Notes under the pieces: model-generated | Seen by the model: only the letters and a program-made list of their open reading frames with translations | What the model was told of the DNA's origin: nothing | Databases searched by the model: none | Position numbers and translations under genes: made by a program | Assembly (NCBI GenBank): GCA_026686845.1 | Contig: JAIVEN010000012.1 | Location: 2,730,501-2,794,500, forward strand | Source of the DNA: Adenanthera pavonina | Taxonomy: Eukaryota > Streptophyta > Magnoliopsida > Fabales > Fabaceae | Direction: 5' to 3' | DNA length: 64,000 nt | In this document: piece after piece, positions 1 to 10,111 of the stretch | Numbering within the stretch: the first letter of the stretch is position 1 | Layout of the letters: each line of letters opens with the position of its first letter

Positions 1-698
1 CTTGAAAGTTCGTCTGACAGTGGCTTGAAACAAGCAATACAAGCACATCAGACGAATTTTGTTTTAACAAAATTCGAATGTTGGAAAGAAAAAGACAGCA
101 TTACACAAACCATCAATCAACAGATGAATTAAGCATGCAGATCTTTATCTTTCAAGCATTCATTCATCAAGAACATGTTTCAACAGACGAATTTTGAACT
201 TGACAATTCGAATTTTTCAATTTTTGCAAAGATTGTCCAACATTCGTATGTTAAGAAGTAATAATTTGTATAACAGTGATGGACAATCATTACTTTAAAA
301 TTTTGATTTTGGAAATTCGAACTTTCAAGCTTCAACAGACGAATTTCGAGGCATAACCGAGAACTGTTCCAAGGCATAACAGGCCAAAGTTCGTCTGTTG
401 GTCAACCACAATTCGAATGTTGACCATGTTGACCAGTTCAAAGACACAGATTATCAATGAAATTCTTCTAACATACAAATTTCAACTTTAAAGACTTACA
501 GAATGGATCCAGAACTTAGGATAATTATTATTCACTTCATTTTCTGGTTGCTCCAATCTGGAGTGCTCCAATCTTTCAAATTTTAGCCATTGATTTTCAC
601 AAGGAGCACTTGCAACTATACTAAGACAAACTCCGATGCTCAAGTTAGAATTTATTCTAATATTAAAAACTTTAAAGACAGAATTGCACAAAAATAAC
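1..698 (-). repeat. Post-pol non-coding region with palindromic motif array
   Basis: No gene is visible. On the element's strand this follows the pol stop codon. It is packed with variants of AATTCGAATTT (near 67, 203, 311, 408) and CAGACGAATTT or its complement (near 10, 50, 183, 335, 387), the same words that fill the LTR at 6360-7200. Copy 2 has a decayed equivalent at about 49200-49870, between its pol and its third ORF. The function is unknown. Confidence 0.6.
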
Positions 699-3600
699 TT
701 ACAATTCACTGGGATTTACCATTCCCAATTCTCTCCTTATTTTGCAGTGTCTGTCTTCTGATAGAGGTTTTGTGAGTATATCAGCTACTTGATCCTCTGT
801 TGGGATGTATTCCAGTCTAACTTCTCCTTCCAGAACGTGATCTCTTATGAAGTGGTGCCTTACTTCAATATGTTTCGTCCTTGAATGCATGACAGGATTC
901 TTGGTGATATTTATAGCACTTTGGTTGTCACGCATGATTGGTATCTCTTTTATATTAATCTCAAGATCTTTAAGCTGCTGTTTCATCCAGATGACTTGGG
1001 CACAACAGCTTCCAGCTGCAACATACTCAGCTTCTGCAGTAGATAAGGCCACACTGTTTTGCTTTTTGCTGAACCATGAAACCAGGGATCCTCCAAGGAA
1101 CTGACAGGTTCCACTTGTACTTTTTCTGTCAGTTTTGGATCCTGCAAAATCAGCATCAGTGTATCCTTTGAGATCTTCTCCATTGTCTTTTGGATACCAA
1201 AGACCCATCTGTGATGTTCCAATAAGATATCTGAAAATTCTTTTCACAGCTGTTGCATGGGTTTCTTTGGGGCATGATTGGAACCTTGCACACATGCAAA
1301 CACTGAACATTATGTCAGGTCTGCTGGCAGTTAGGTATAGCAGGGATCCAATCATTCTTCTGTACTGAGTAATGTCAAATATCTTCCCGTTTTCATCCAT
1401 GTCCAGTTTGGTTGCAGTGGCCATAGGTGTTCCCATTGGTTTGGCATTCTCCAAACCAAACTTCTTTAGCAGTTCCTTTAGATACTTGGATTGACTGAGA
1501 AAGATACCATCATTTTGCTGTCTTATTTGCAGTCCAAGGAAGAAGTTGAGTTCACCCATCATAGACATCTCGAATTCTCCCTGCATTAACTCAGAGAATT
1601 TCTTGCAAAGAGTTTCATTAGTAGCACCAAAAATAATATCATCAACATAGATTTGAACAATTAGCAAATCTTTATTTTCTTTCTTAGTAAATAAGGTTGT
1701 GTCAACTTTGCCTCTGTTAAACCCCTTATCAGTTAGGAAATTGCTCAGTCTCTCATACCATGCTCTAGGGGCCTGTTTTAAACCATAGAGAGCTTTCTTC
1801 AGTTTATAAACATGGTTTAGTTTTGTAGGATCCTCAAAGCCTAGAGGTTGATCTACATATACTTCTTCCATGATATATCCATTCAGAAAGGCACTTTTTA
1901 CATCCATTTGATATAATAAAATATTTTTCATGCATGCATATGCCAGCAGTATTCTTATAGCTTCTAGCCTAGCTACTGGTGCAAAGGTTTCTTCAAAATC
2001 AATACCTTCTTCCTGATTATACCCTTTAGCAACCAATCTAGCTTTATTTCTGATTATTGTTCCAGATTCATCAAGTTTATTTCTGAAAACCCATTTGGTA
2101 CCAATAACAGGATGATTTTTGGGTCTAGGTACTAAATCCCAAACTTGATTTCTTTCAAATTGATTTAATTCATCTTGCATAGCCATAATCCAGTATTCAT
2201 CAGTTAAGGCTTCTTCAGCACATTTGGGTTCAATTTCAGAAATAAAGGCACAGTTGAGCATTTGATCCCTTAACTGTTTTCTGGTTTTGACTTTCTCTTG
2301 AACATTCCCTATTACTTGATCAACAGGGTGATTCCTTTGATATCTCCAAGCTCTAGGGAGTTCTTGAGTTGTTTCTTCATTATTTTCTTCATCAAACTCT
2401 TGCTCCTGGATATCTTCCTCTGTGTCAACAGATTCAGATATCTTTGGAGGTTTAGTTTTACTTCTGTCAGAAATTTCCAGTTTTTCAAAATTGAAAGTAA
2501 GATCATCCTTATTGGTAACATGTTTTGAAACAGTTTCATTTTCAATGAAGACCACATGCACTGATTCTTCTACTATATTTGATCTTTTATTATAGACCCT
2601 ATAAGCCTTACTCCTACTAGAATAGCCCAGAAATATACCTTCATCGGATTTGGCATCAAATTTACCTAGATTTTCTTTACCATTGTTGTGAATGAAGCAT
2701 TTGCACCCAAACACATGGAGGTGTGACAGATTTGGCTTTCTTCCCTTGTACAGCTCATATGGAGTCTTCCCAAGGATTGGTCTGATGTAGGCTCTGTTTA
2801 TGATGTAGCTTGCTGTATTCACTGCATCAGCCCAGAACACTTGAGAGAGTTCCTTCTCATTCAGCATAGCTCTAGCCATCTCTCCAATGGTTCTGTTCTT
2901 CCTTTCTACCACTCCATTTTGTTGAGGAGTTCTTGGTGCTGAGAAGTTGTGGTCAATCCCATGCTCATTGCAGAACTCCAGGAAGTATGCATTTTCAAAT
3001 TCTCCTCCATGGTCTGACCTGATAGACACAATAGAAATACCTTTCTCATTCTGCACTTTCTTAGCTAATGTTACAAATGCATCAAAGGTATCACTTTTAG
3101 AAGAAAGAAATAATGTCCAAGTAAATCTAGAATAGTCATCAACAATTACAAGCACATACATATTACCACCAAGACTTTTTACCCTAGAAGGTCCAATCAA
3201 ATCCATATGCAGCAGTTCAAGTGGTCTAGTTGTGGTGACTACTTTTTTAGATTTAAATGATGATTTAGTTTGTTTTCCTCTTAGGCATGCATCACATTCT
3301 TTATCCTTTTCAAAAGATATTTTTGGTAGACCAGTTACTAGCTCATTTTTAATCAGTTTAGACAGTTGATTCATGTTCACATGAGCTAATCTTCTATGCC
3401 ATAGCCAACTATCATTATTCTGACTGATTAAGCATACAGAATCTAAGGGAGGAAGTTCATCAAGATCAATAGTATAGCAGTTACCATCCCTTTGAGCTTT
3501 GAGGATTACTTTGTGATCACTTTTTCTGATGACCAGGCAAAACTTTGAGTCAAACAGCACCCAGTTTCCTTTGTCACAAGTCTGACTCACGCTTAGCAGG

Positions 3601-3830
3601 TTGTGGTTGAGGCCAATCACAAACAGCACCTCTTCAATGGATGTTTTTGGATTTTTGCCCACAATTCCAATACCAACGATTTTGCCATATTGGTCACCTC
3701 TAAAGGTCACCTTTCCTCCTTTCTTGTCTCTCAAGGTGATGAACTTCTCCTTATCACCAGTCATGCGACTTGAGCAGGCACTGTCCATATACCATTTGTT
3801 GCTTTTCTTAGCTTTGAGACAGACCTGCAA
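699..3830 (-). CDS. pol: Copia pol polyprotein (protease, integrase, reverse transcriptase, RNase H), uninterrupted
   Basis: The open frame is 1043 residues without a stop. Domains in order, residue positions approximate: protease start with WYMDSA near 13-18 (the usual DSG triad reads DSA); pre-integrase HHCC region with WHRRLAH near 145 and CDACLRGK near 180; integrase core with catalytic D in LHMDLIGP (~210), D in RSDHGGEF (~274) and E in NGVVERKNR (~310); RT with FLNGYIMEEVYVDQP (~640) and YVDDIIFGAT (~735); RNase H with YTDADFAGS (~890); and the C-terminal tract ADILTKPL (~1020). The listed first codon is TTG, so this is not an independent start. Pol is presumably made as a gag-pol fusion, but it lies in a different frame from the end of gag. 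The catalytic RT and integrase residues I can see are present. DSA may weaken the protease. Confidence 0.93.
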   Translation of the reverse strand: MQVCLKAKKSNKWYMDSACSSRMTGDKEKFITLRDKKGGKVTFRGDQYGKIVGIGIVGKNPKTSIEEVLFVIGLNHNLLSVSQTCDKGNWVLFDSKFCLVIRKSDHKVILKAQRDGNCYTIDLDELPPLDSVCLISQNNDSWLWHRRLAHVNMNQLSKLIKNELVTGLPKISFEKDKECDACLRGKQTKSSFKSKKVVTTTRPLELLHMDLIGPSRVKSLGGNMYVLVIVDDYSRFTWTLFLSSKSDTFDAFVTLAKKVQNEKGISIVSIRSDHGGEFENAYFLEFCNEHGIDHNFSAPRTPQQNGVVERKNRTIGEMARAMLNEKELSQVFWADAVNTASYIINRAYIRPILGKTPYELYKGRKPNLSHLHVFGCKCFIHNNGKENLGKFDAKSDEGIFLGYSSRSKAYRVYNKRSNIVEESVHVVFIENETVSKHVTNKDDLTFNFEKLEISDRSKTKPPKISESVDTEEDIQEQEFDEENNEETTQELPRAWRYQRNHPVDQVIGNVQEKVKTRKQLRDQMLNCAFISEIEPKCAEEALTDEYWIMAMQDELNQFERNQVWDLVPRPKNHPVIGTKWVFRNKLDESGTIIRNKARLVAKGYNQEEGIDFEETFAPVARLEAIRILLAYACMKNILLYQMDVKSAFLNGYIMEEVYVDQPLGFEDPTKLNHVYKLKKALYGLKQAPRAWYERLSNFLTDKGFNRGKVDTTLFTKKENKDLLIVQIYVDDIIFGATNETLCKKFSELMQGEFEMSMMGELNFFLGLQIRQQNDGIFLSQSKYLKELLKKFGLENAKPMGTPMATATKLDMDENGKIFDITQYRRMIGSLLYLTASRPDIMFSVCMCARFQSCPKETHATAVKRIFRYLIGTSQMGLWYPKDNGEDLKGYTDADFAGSKTDRKSTSGTCQFLGGSLVSWFSKKQNSVALSTAEAEYVAAGSCCAQVIWMKQQLKDLEINIKEIPIMRDNQSAINITKNPVMHSRTKHIEVRHHFIRDHVLEGEVRLEYIPTEDQVADILTKPLSEDRHCKIRRELGMVNPSEL

Positions 3831-3836
3831 AACAGT

Positions 3837-5637
3837 GTTTACGTTTTCCTTTTAGGTACCCAAATTTGCTTGGGTCCTTTTTGGTCAGTATATCTTTTCC
3901 TAGATGCAGATGCAATTTTGGGAACCCATTCAGCTTTCCTGCCAAGTCCATTTTTCTTCAAAACACAAGAACTGGAAATATGTCCCTTTTTGTTGCAGAA
4001 ATGACAGGTGGTGAAAGGACTGCTAGATTGAGATGCAGGAAGAAAATAGTGCAGATAATACTTTTGTCTAGCATGCCTTGGTTGATCATATGTTTCAATG
4101 TGATGTAATGCATTAGTTTTCGTTTTAATGTTCTCAGCATGCACAAAATGTCTCATATAAGCATTCTGATTTTTCTTCCTAATCTTTTCCTTGACAGCAC
4201 ATGGATCATAGCCAAGACCAGCTCTTCCTTGTGATATTCTTTGGCTCCCCATTAATGCAAACAACATATCTTTGCCTCTAGTGAGCCTAGACATACTTTT
4301 AACTAAATAATCATTAGTTTGCTTGAGTTCAATGCATGAAGTGCAATAAACAGATTCAGTAGTAGGCAAGGAGGTAATTTCAGAAACTATGCTTTAGGAT
4401 TCCAGCTTATTTATCTTTTTCTTTGCCAATTTCAGTTCTTTAGCAACTTTAATGAATTCATCATGAAGCTCATGAAATGCATCTTGTAATTCAGAATAGG
4501 AAGGTTCAGATTCATATACCTCTTCTTCCTGATCACTGCTGCATGAGGGTAAGACTTCTTCTGAGGCAAGTGCCATTAAACAAATGTTGGCAACTCATCC
4601 TCATCTTCTTCTTCCTCATCTGAGCTGTTGCCCCAGATGGATGAGATATAGGCTTTCTTCTTCTTCCCTTTGTCTGCAGCTTTCTTTTCTTTTTCTTGCT
4701 TCTTAATGAATTGGGGACAATCCCACTTAATGTGTCCCTGCTTCTTGCACTCATAGCAAGTCACAGGTTCTTTTGCCTCTCTCTTGCTCTCTCCAGCTGC
4801 TCCCTTCTTGAAGATTCTCTTGTTTCTCTTCTTGCTGTAGAATCTTCCAAATTTTCTGACCATCATAGCCAGAGTTTCTTCATCCAGCTCATCTCCTTCG
4901 TCAGATTCTTCTTCCTTTTCATCAGCAGCTTTGAGGGCAAGGCCTTTCTTCTTTCTGTCTAGCCCACCTTCCTTGAGAGCTTTGATTTTTCCTTCATACT
5001 CCTCAAGGCTGCCGAAGAGAGCTGTGACAGAGGCCATTGATTCTCCTCTGTCTTCCTCTATTGCTGTCACCTTGGGCTGCCATTCCAGAGGGAGAGCTCT
5101 GAGTATCTTTCTTACTTTTTCAGACTGAGTGTATTCCTTTCCCAGGCTCTTCAATTGATTCACAATGAGAGTGAATCTCTTTTGGAGCTCCTCTACAGTT
5201 TCTCCTTCAGCCATCCTAAAGCTTTCATACTCTCCAATGCATGTGTTCAGTCTGTTTTCCCTGACCCCAGTTGTTCCTTCATGTGCAATCTGCAGAGTGT
5301 CCCACATCCCTTTTGCAGTGGAGCATTGTGAGACTCTGTAGAATTAGTCCTAGTTCAGGGCACTGACTAAACAATGCTTTGCTTTGAATTTTAGCAGGAC
5401 TCTCCTTCTGTCTTCCTCATTCCGCTCTGCTTCTAGCTTCTCTTTGTGTCTTCCATCTTCAGTTAGAGTCATTGGGACGAAATCTCCTTTCTCAATGACT
5501 GACCATATATCAAGATCAATTGATTGGAGGTAAATCTGCATCCTCATCTTCCAGTACCCATAATGTTCTCCACTGAAGCCTTGTGGTCTATTAGTGTTGT
5601 TCCATTCAGGAAGTATGCTTTCTCCAAAGCCAGCCAT
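3837..5637 (-). pseudogene. gag: Copia gag, broken by stops and a frameshift
   Basis: Gag starts at the ATG at 5637 (MAGFGES), about 40 nt inside the primer site. The N-terminal gag domain has GFSGEHYGYWKMRMQIYL (5350-5600) and continues at 5307 with MWDTLQIAHEG and the typical EELQKRFT region. An acidic and lysine-rich tail carries CCHC knuckle 1, CYECKKQGHIKWDC (near 4730-4770). A coiled-coil-like stretch follows (4394-4576), then knuckle 2, CHFCNKKGHISSSC (near 3950-3995). Breaks: two in-frame stops near 5343-5352; a one-base loss near 4595, judged against copy 2; and an in-frame TAA at about 4394. Apart from these the frame is well kept, so the damage is slight. Both knuckles retain all metal ligands. 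One of the two upstream stops recurs in copy 2. Confidence 0.88.
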
Positions 5638-5678
5638 CTTAATTCCCGGACTGTGAGATCCTTTGAATGGGAATCCGG

Positions 5679-5690
5679 GCTCCGATACCA
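5679..5690 (-). other. Primer binding site, initiator-Met tRNA type
   Basis: On the element strand it reads TGGTATCGGAGC, two bases after the LTR end. It is one base off TGGTATCAGAGC, which pairs with the 3' end of plant initiator methionine tRNA and is standard for copia elements. This fixes the orientation and the LTR boundary. Confidence 0.88.
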
Positions 5691-5692
5691 CT

Positions 5693-7455
5693 TGTTAGCA
5701 AGGCTGACTTCCCAAGAGGGGGGTGAATTGGGAAGATTGAAATTTTTCTGCACAAAGTGAAACGGGTGAAAATAGCACAGTGTAATGGAAGCAACGTATA
5801 AAACAGAGCAAGCTGAAAAGTAAAGATAGGGAGTAGAAGACTCAGTAATTTATCCTAGTTCGGTCTATCCACTTGACCTACATCTAGTCCCCAAGACAAC
5901 TCTTGAGATTTTTCCACTATACAGCAAGAATTTCAATGGGCTTCTTGCTGGGGCCACAGTACATGAGTATGCTCTGTTTCTGAGCTCTCTCACACTCTCC
6001 AAGAACTTTCACTATGTTCTTCCCAATCCCCTTGTGAATACCCCTCACAAGTAAATCTATCTCCAAGATGAAGAGTAGATTGATTACAATAAAATAACTC
6101 TCTTGAAAAGAGTAGATATGAAAGTTTCAGTACAAGTATAGAAGTTGAGAGGGTAAAAGCTTTTGAGAAAAGATTTAGCAGAAATTCGGTACACACTTAT
6201 TTGATTTGTTACCCACAACTTCAAATGTTGTTGTATTTATAGATTTAGGTCTCAAATATCCGTTAGAGACTTTAATCTATCCGTTGGAGAAGTTATCCAA
6301 CGGTTACTCTGAAAAACTATCCGTTTACCAACCGCATTTAATGTTTCTGACATACTGAAATTTGAATTTTGGCTGGTCAACAGACGAATTTCGAAGGAAC
6401 CCAAGGTTAAAGCTTCCAACGTTACAACACGAAGTTCGTCTGTTCATTAAGTGAAATTCGAATTTTGAAACATACAAAACATTTTCACAATGTGACATAC
6501 GAATTTTCAAGAAGAAAGTTTTTCGGTTAAGTGTGAACAGTGTTTTCAATTTGCTACAGTGCCCTCGAAATTCAAATTTTGAAAGGGTGAAATTCGTCTG
6601 TCAGAGAGACTCTTTCCAGACTAATTTCATCATTCGAATGTTGATGTTTCACTTAAACAGACTCAAGATTTTTGCTTCTGAAATTCGAATTTCAATGTTC
6701 AAAGTTCGTCTGTCAGAGAGCAGTTTTGAAACTTAAATCATTCTTGATCTCAGATGAACTTTAACATAGTATCAGACGTATTTCTTCTATTCTCTCAAAT
6801 TTTGTTTTGTCTGAAATTCGAATTTTGGAGACTTAAAGTTCATCTGTTACAAAGAAGCTTCTTTCAGACTTATATGAAAATTCGAATGTTGGCAGTTCAA
6901 AATTCGTCTGTCAGAGAGCATTTATCAAACTCAATTTCATTTTGATTTCAAATGCATTTTATCATAGTCTCAGACGAATTTCTTTGGTTTTCTCAAACTT
7001 CATTTTTTCTTGAAATTCGAATTTTGAAAGTGTGAAGTTCGTCTGTTACCAGAAAGGCTTCTTTCAGACTAGATGAAAATTCAAATTTTGAGCAGCCAAA
7101 ATTCGTCTGACAGAGAGCCATCTCTTCAGACTCATTCAGTTTCAGCTCGAAGTTCGAACTTCCAAAGGCAAAGTTCGAATTTCCAACTTGACAGTTTAGC
7201 TTAATCTTTCAACCTTCGTCTGTTTGTGGGTGTTTTTCAAATAGGTAAAGATTTAACACAAAATCAAGGTTTGAAAACATCTTTTTCTCAAATCAAAATC
7301 TTTTACCCAATCATAACAAAAACTAAAGATCCTACGAGAGATTTGACAGCAAATACTCATAAAGTCTTCACTTGACACAGCTTTGATCTCCTTTGATATC
7401 TTCAATTCAAGCTCTTGAATGTTGGTTTACAATCATCAAAACTCTTGATTCAACA
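5693..7455 (-). repeat. 5' LTR of copia copy 1
   Basis: It is 1763 bp with TG and CA ends: on the element strand it starts TGTTGAATCAAG and ends CCTTGCTAACA. The start matches the LTRs at 35632 and 55596, and the end matches those at 37490 and 57119. The middle (about 6360-7200) is the palindromic motif array, with many intact CG dinucleotides. Short open frames inside it are not genes. Confidence 0.92.
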
Positions 7456-9349
7456 CATGACACATATCGACACTTCACATATCCTCCATCATCATCAATA
7501 TCATCACATAATCATCTATATCATTGCATCATCACACTATGTGCAAAGCAATACCCTCAGATGCTCATACAAGCAACCAAACAAGGACAATCTACTTGGC
7601 ACAATATTACATAAAATGAATAACAAACTACTAGTTACACTTGAAATTTCTAAAGGCGGAGAGGCCTATGACTCTATGGAATTTTCCAGACTAGTACGAG
7701 AGTTTTCACCTGAAATGTTAGTCATGGGGGGTGTGAGACAAAGTCTCAATAACTAGGACAAGCACACACACACGACAATATCATCAATACTACACATAAA
7801 TGTAAATGATGTCATGTGATGCAAAATGCTATGGTATGCATGTCTCCCTCATATATGGCTACAACCACAATCTAGTGTCATCACAAGACATTTCAAATAA
7901 GTGATTGCCTTACAACAACCAGTGACGACTAATTCCAAAAGACATCACCAAGCTTATCTCACACTAGTGCTAGCCAAAGGTCACATTAATGCTTGGACCG
8001 TGGATCTCCTTCCCCTGGACCACCCAAATTGGTGGAGATTTAGGGAAGATACAGTCTACTGCCACCTAGCTCTCCAGGTCATAGGAGAGGATTTAGTGAT
8101 AGGATCTTTCATCATATCATATTGTATATCATCATATTATACCATATCACATCTCATCATCACCTCCTAATCCACCACATAATATGTATCAATGGTGATG
8201 ATGTCAATGTCATGCTAACATGCCTCTAACAATATATAATCATCATCATAGTCATCATCATGGTCATGCTAGCATGCAATGGTGTGGGGATGCCACAAAA
8301 TCACACATACATATCATAGACAATATCATACTCATCATCATCATATACAAATACCAAGTTCGGGGTTCATACCTTGTCTATTCGCGTGCATACCACAATA
8401 TGTATAGGAAACCATACACACACACACATAACAATATCGTGGTATGAACAAAAAGATGAATATATATACATATATAAATATAATCAACCATTATAAAACC
8501 AACACCCAGTTACCTTGAATTATTGACACCATGCACAAAGGGGAATTTAGTAAGCCTCCGGAGCACCCATCATGAACCATGCACGTCCAATTAGCCAAAC
8601 AATCACTACAACATCATAATACCTTTAATTAACATAATACTCATAACAAGCAAAATCCACAATTTAATCATTCAAGCTTAACCCAGAGTTCCAACAACAT
8701 AATTACACACTAATAAGTTTTAATTAATTATCCACATCATAATCATCCTCATACATCTTGGATTCTCAACTCTCTCAACCATTTTCAACCTAGGGTTATA
8801 CCAAATCATACATAATTCCTTTAAAACTCACACCCAAACTTCAATAACACTAAACAACAATTTAATAATCCATTTATACAATTTCAGTCGATAGGAATCA
8901 ACCAAAAAATGAATCTCATGCATACCCACAAAAATCAACTCAAAATCAAAGAAAAAAAAGGAAGAGGAAAGGTGTAGATTCACATACTAACCAAGGTTGA
9001 AGCTTCTAAAGTCCAGAAATTACCCACAATTGCTAGAGAAAGCAAGCCATAGCAGAGCCCTTCAGGGTTTTCAGCCTAGAGTTTTCTTTTTTGCTTTCGT
9101 CTACTGAAACTCGTCTAATTTAAAGGTTTTCAGGGTCTGACACCGCAGCAAGAGCTCTTATGTCCGAAAAATTTTCTAAGTTTCCAGCTCGTTCACTTTG
9201 ATAGGCTTGCTTCTTGCTAAGGCGTGGAGTGCTTTTTGTCTTATCTTTGTTCTTCCTCCATCTTGATCCTCTGGTTATACGCACATTACTCAGTACACTT
9301 CTCGTTAGTTTAAGACTAAGTTCAGGATAGTATACTGAGGGTTGTTACA
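7456..9349 (-). repeat. Partial G-family chromovirus LTR, interrupted by copia copy 1
   Basis: It is homologous to the LTRs at 18094-20544 and 24371-34105 throughout, and its 5' end on the minus strand is TGTAACAACCCTCAGTATAC (9330-9349). About 0.5 kb of its other end must lie left of copia copy 1, outside the window. The CAT/ATC-rich middle (7480-8460) and the stem-loop TGAGAC-AAA-GTCTCA (7734-7748) are family hallmarks. There is no polypurine tract next to 9349, so this is a 5' LTR or a solo LTR. Confidence 0.85.
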
Positions 9350-10111
9350 TAAAACGTCACTTTATGAAAGCCACAAAGAAAGTGATGTTTTTTACCCAAA
9401 AAATACCTAATTTATAATATACTTGAGGGCTTAGTAGTCATAATGGACCTAAGACATTTAAAATACTAATTTGGGCCCATGAAAAATAATCTAGAACCCA
9501 GTAAAAACTCAACAAATAGGCATATTTAAATAATTCAAGTCTGCCTAACTAAATATAACACAAAACACAATTAAACAACTAATTAATGAGCCTAAAATAC
9601 TATTCACGTTAATTAATTCCATGGGCTAGAAGAGCTTGCATTTGGGCTTGAATATAAACTATTAAGGCTCTAGTGGATTTCTTCATGCGCATATTAGGTT
9701 CTTGGGCCTTCATTGTGATAACATAGGCTCTAAATTGCTCTTGTAAGCTCTCGAATAACTCTTTTATCCATAAGGTCTTCAAAACCAAGTCCTCAAAGCA
9801 CATGATCTTTTGGTGGATCAATTCATTTGAACTTGGATTGAGACTTGGAAACACCATGCTTGTGCTTGGATTAGGCCTTAGAGACACTATGATCCATCAA
9901 GATAAATGGGGCTCCTTCCTTAAGTAGCTATGAATCCTTCGCATGATTCCTGGATCTCCATCACTTAGAGTCAACATTCCCTTCACATAATACTTTCTTA
10001 AATAATCATATAGTTGACTCTTATTTACTATTTTGTATACTTGCTTAAAAATAGTTAGTTTATTAATAATTAATTAATAAATTAACAAACTTCTGAAAAA
10101 ATCTAGTTATT
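9350..10111. other. Unresolved 0.76-kb stretch between two G LTRs
   Basis: It matches no other part of the window. It starts with an imperfect inverted repeat (AAAACGTCACTTT at 9351-9363 and AAAGTGATGTTTT at 9379-9391, one mismatch), a style seen in CACTA subterminal regions. A 92-codon open frame lies within it. Its right edge is the target duplication of the solo LTR at 10112. Confidence 0.5.
9609..9887 (-). CDS. Small unidentified open frame, 92 residues
   Basis: I do not recognise this protein. It starts MSLRPNPSTS and is otherwise rich in hydrophobic and basic residues with helix-like stretches (KTLWIKELFESLQEQF), ending AQMQALLAHGIN. There is no signal peptide, membrane span or catalytic motif. 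The size is only modestly above chance for this composition, and no flanking gene structure supports it. It may be a scrap of a transposon ORF. Confidence 0.2.
   Translation of the reverse strand: MSLRPNPSTSMVFPSLNPSSNELIHQKIMCFEDLVLKTLWIKELFESLQEQFRAYVITMKAQEPNMRMKKSTRALIVYIQAQMQALLAHGIN

Larger units (their letters stand above)
1..7455 (-). mobile_element. Ty1-copia retrotransposon copy 1 (SIRE/Maximus-like), left end outside window
   Basis: The element reads right to left: 5' LTR (5693-7455), primer site (5679-5690), gag (3837-5637), pol (699-3830), then a motif-rich non-coding stretch (1-698). The 3' LTR, and any third ORF like that of copy 2, would lie left of the window. The order protease, integrase, RT, RNase H is that of Ty1-copia. 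Long LTRs, double-knuckle gag and the pol motifs fit the SIRE/Maximus lineage (established family knowledge). It sits inside a chromovirus LTR that resumes at 7456. The target duplication cannot be checked because the left end is missing. With pol unbroken and CG-containing motifs well kept, this is the youngest-looking copia copy here. Confidence 0.92.

Noticed and set aside
847..1368. Plus-strand open frames over the copia pol region
   Set aside because: They are antisense shadows of pol on the minus strand, without any family motif.
6360..7200. Possible CRISPR-like array of regularly spaced repeats
   Set aside because: The repeats are short palindromes with variable spacing inside a plant LTR, with no constant repeat-spacer pattern and no cas genes.
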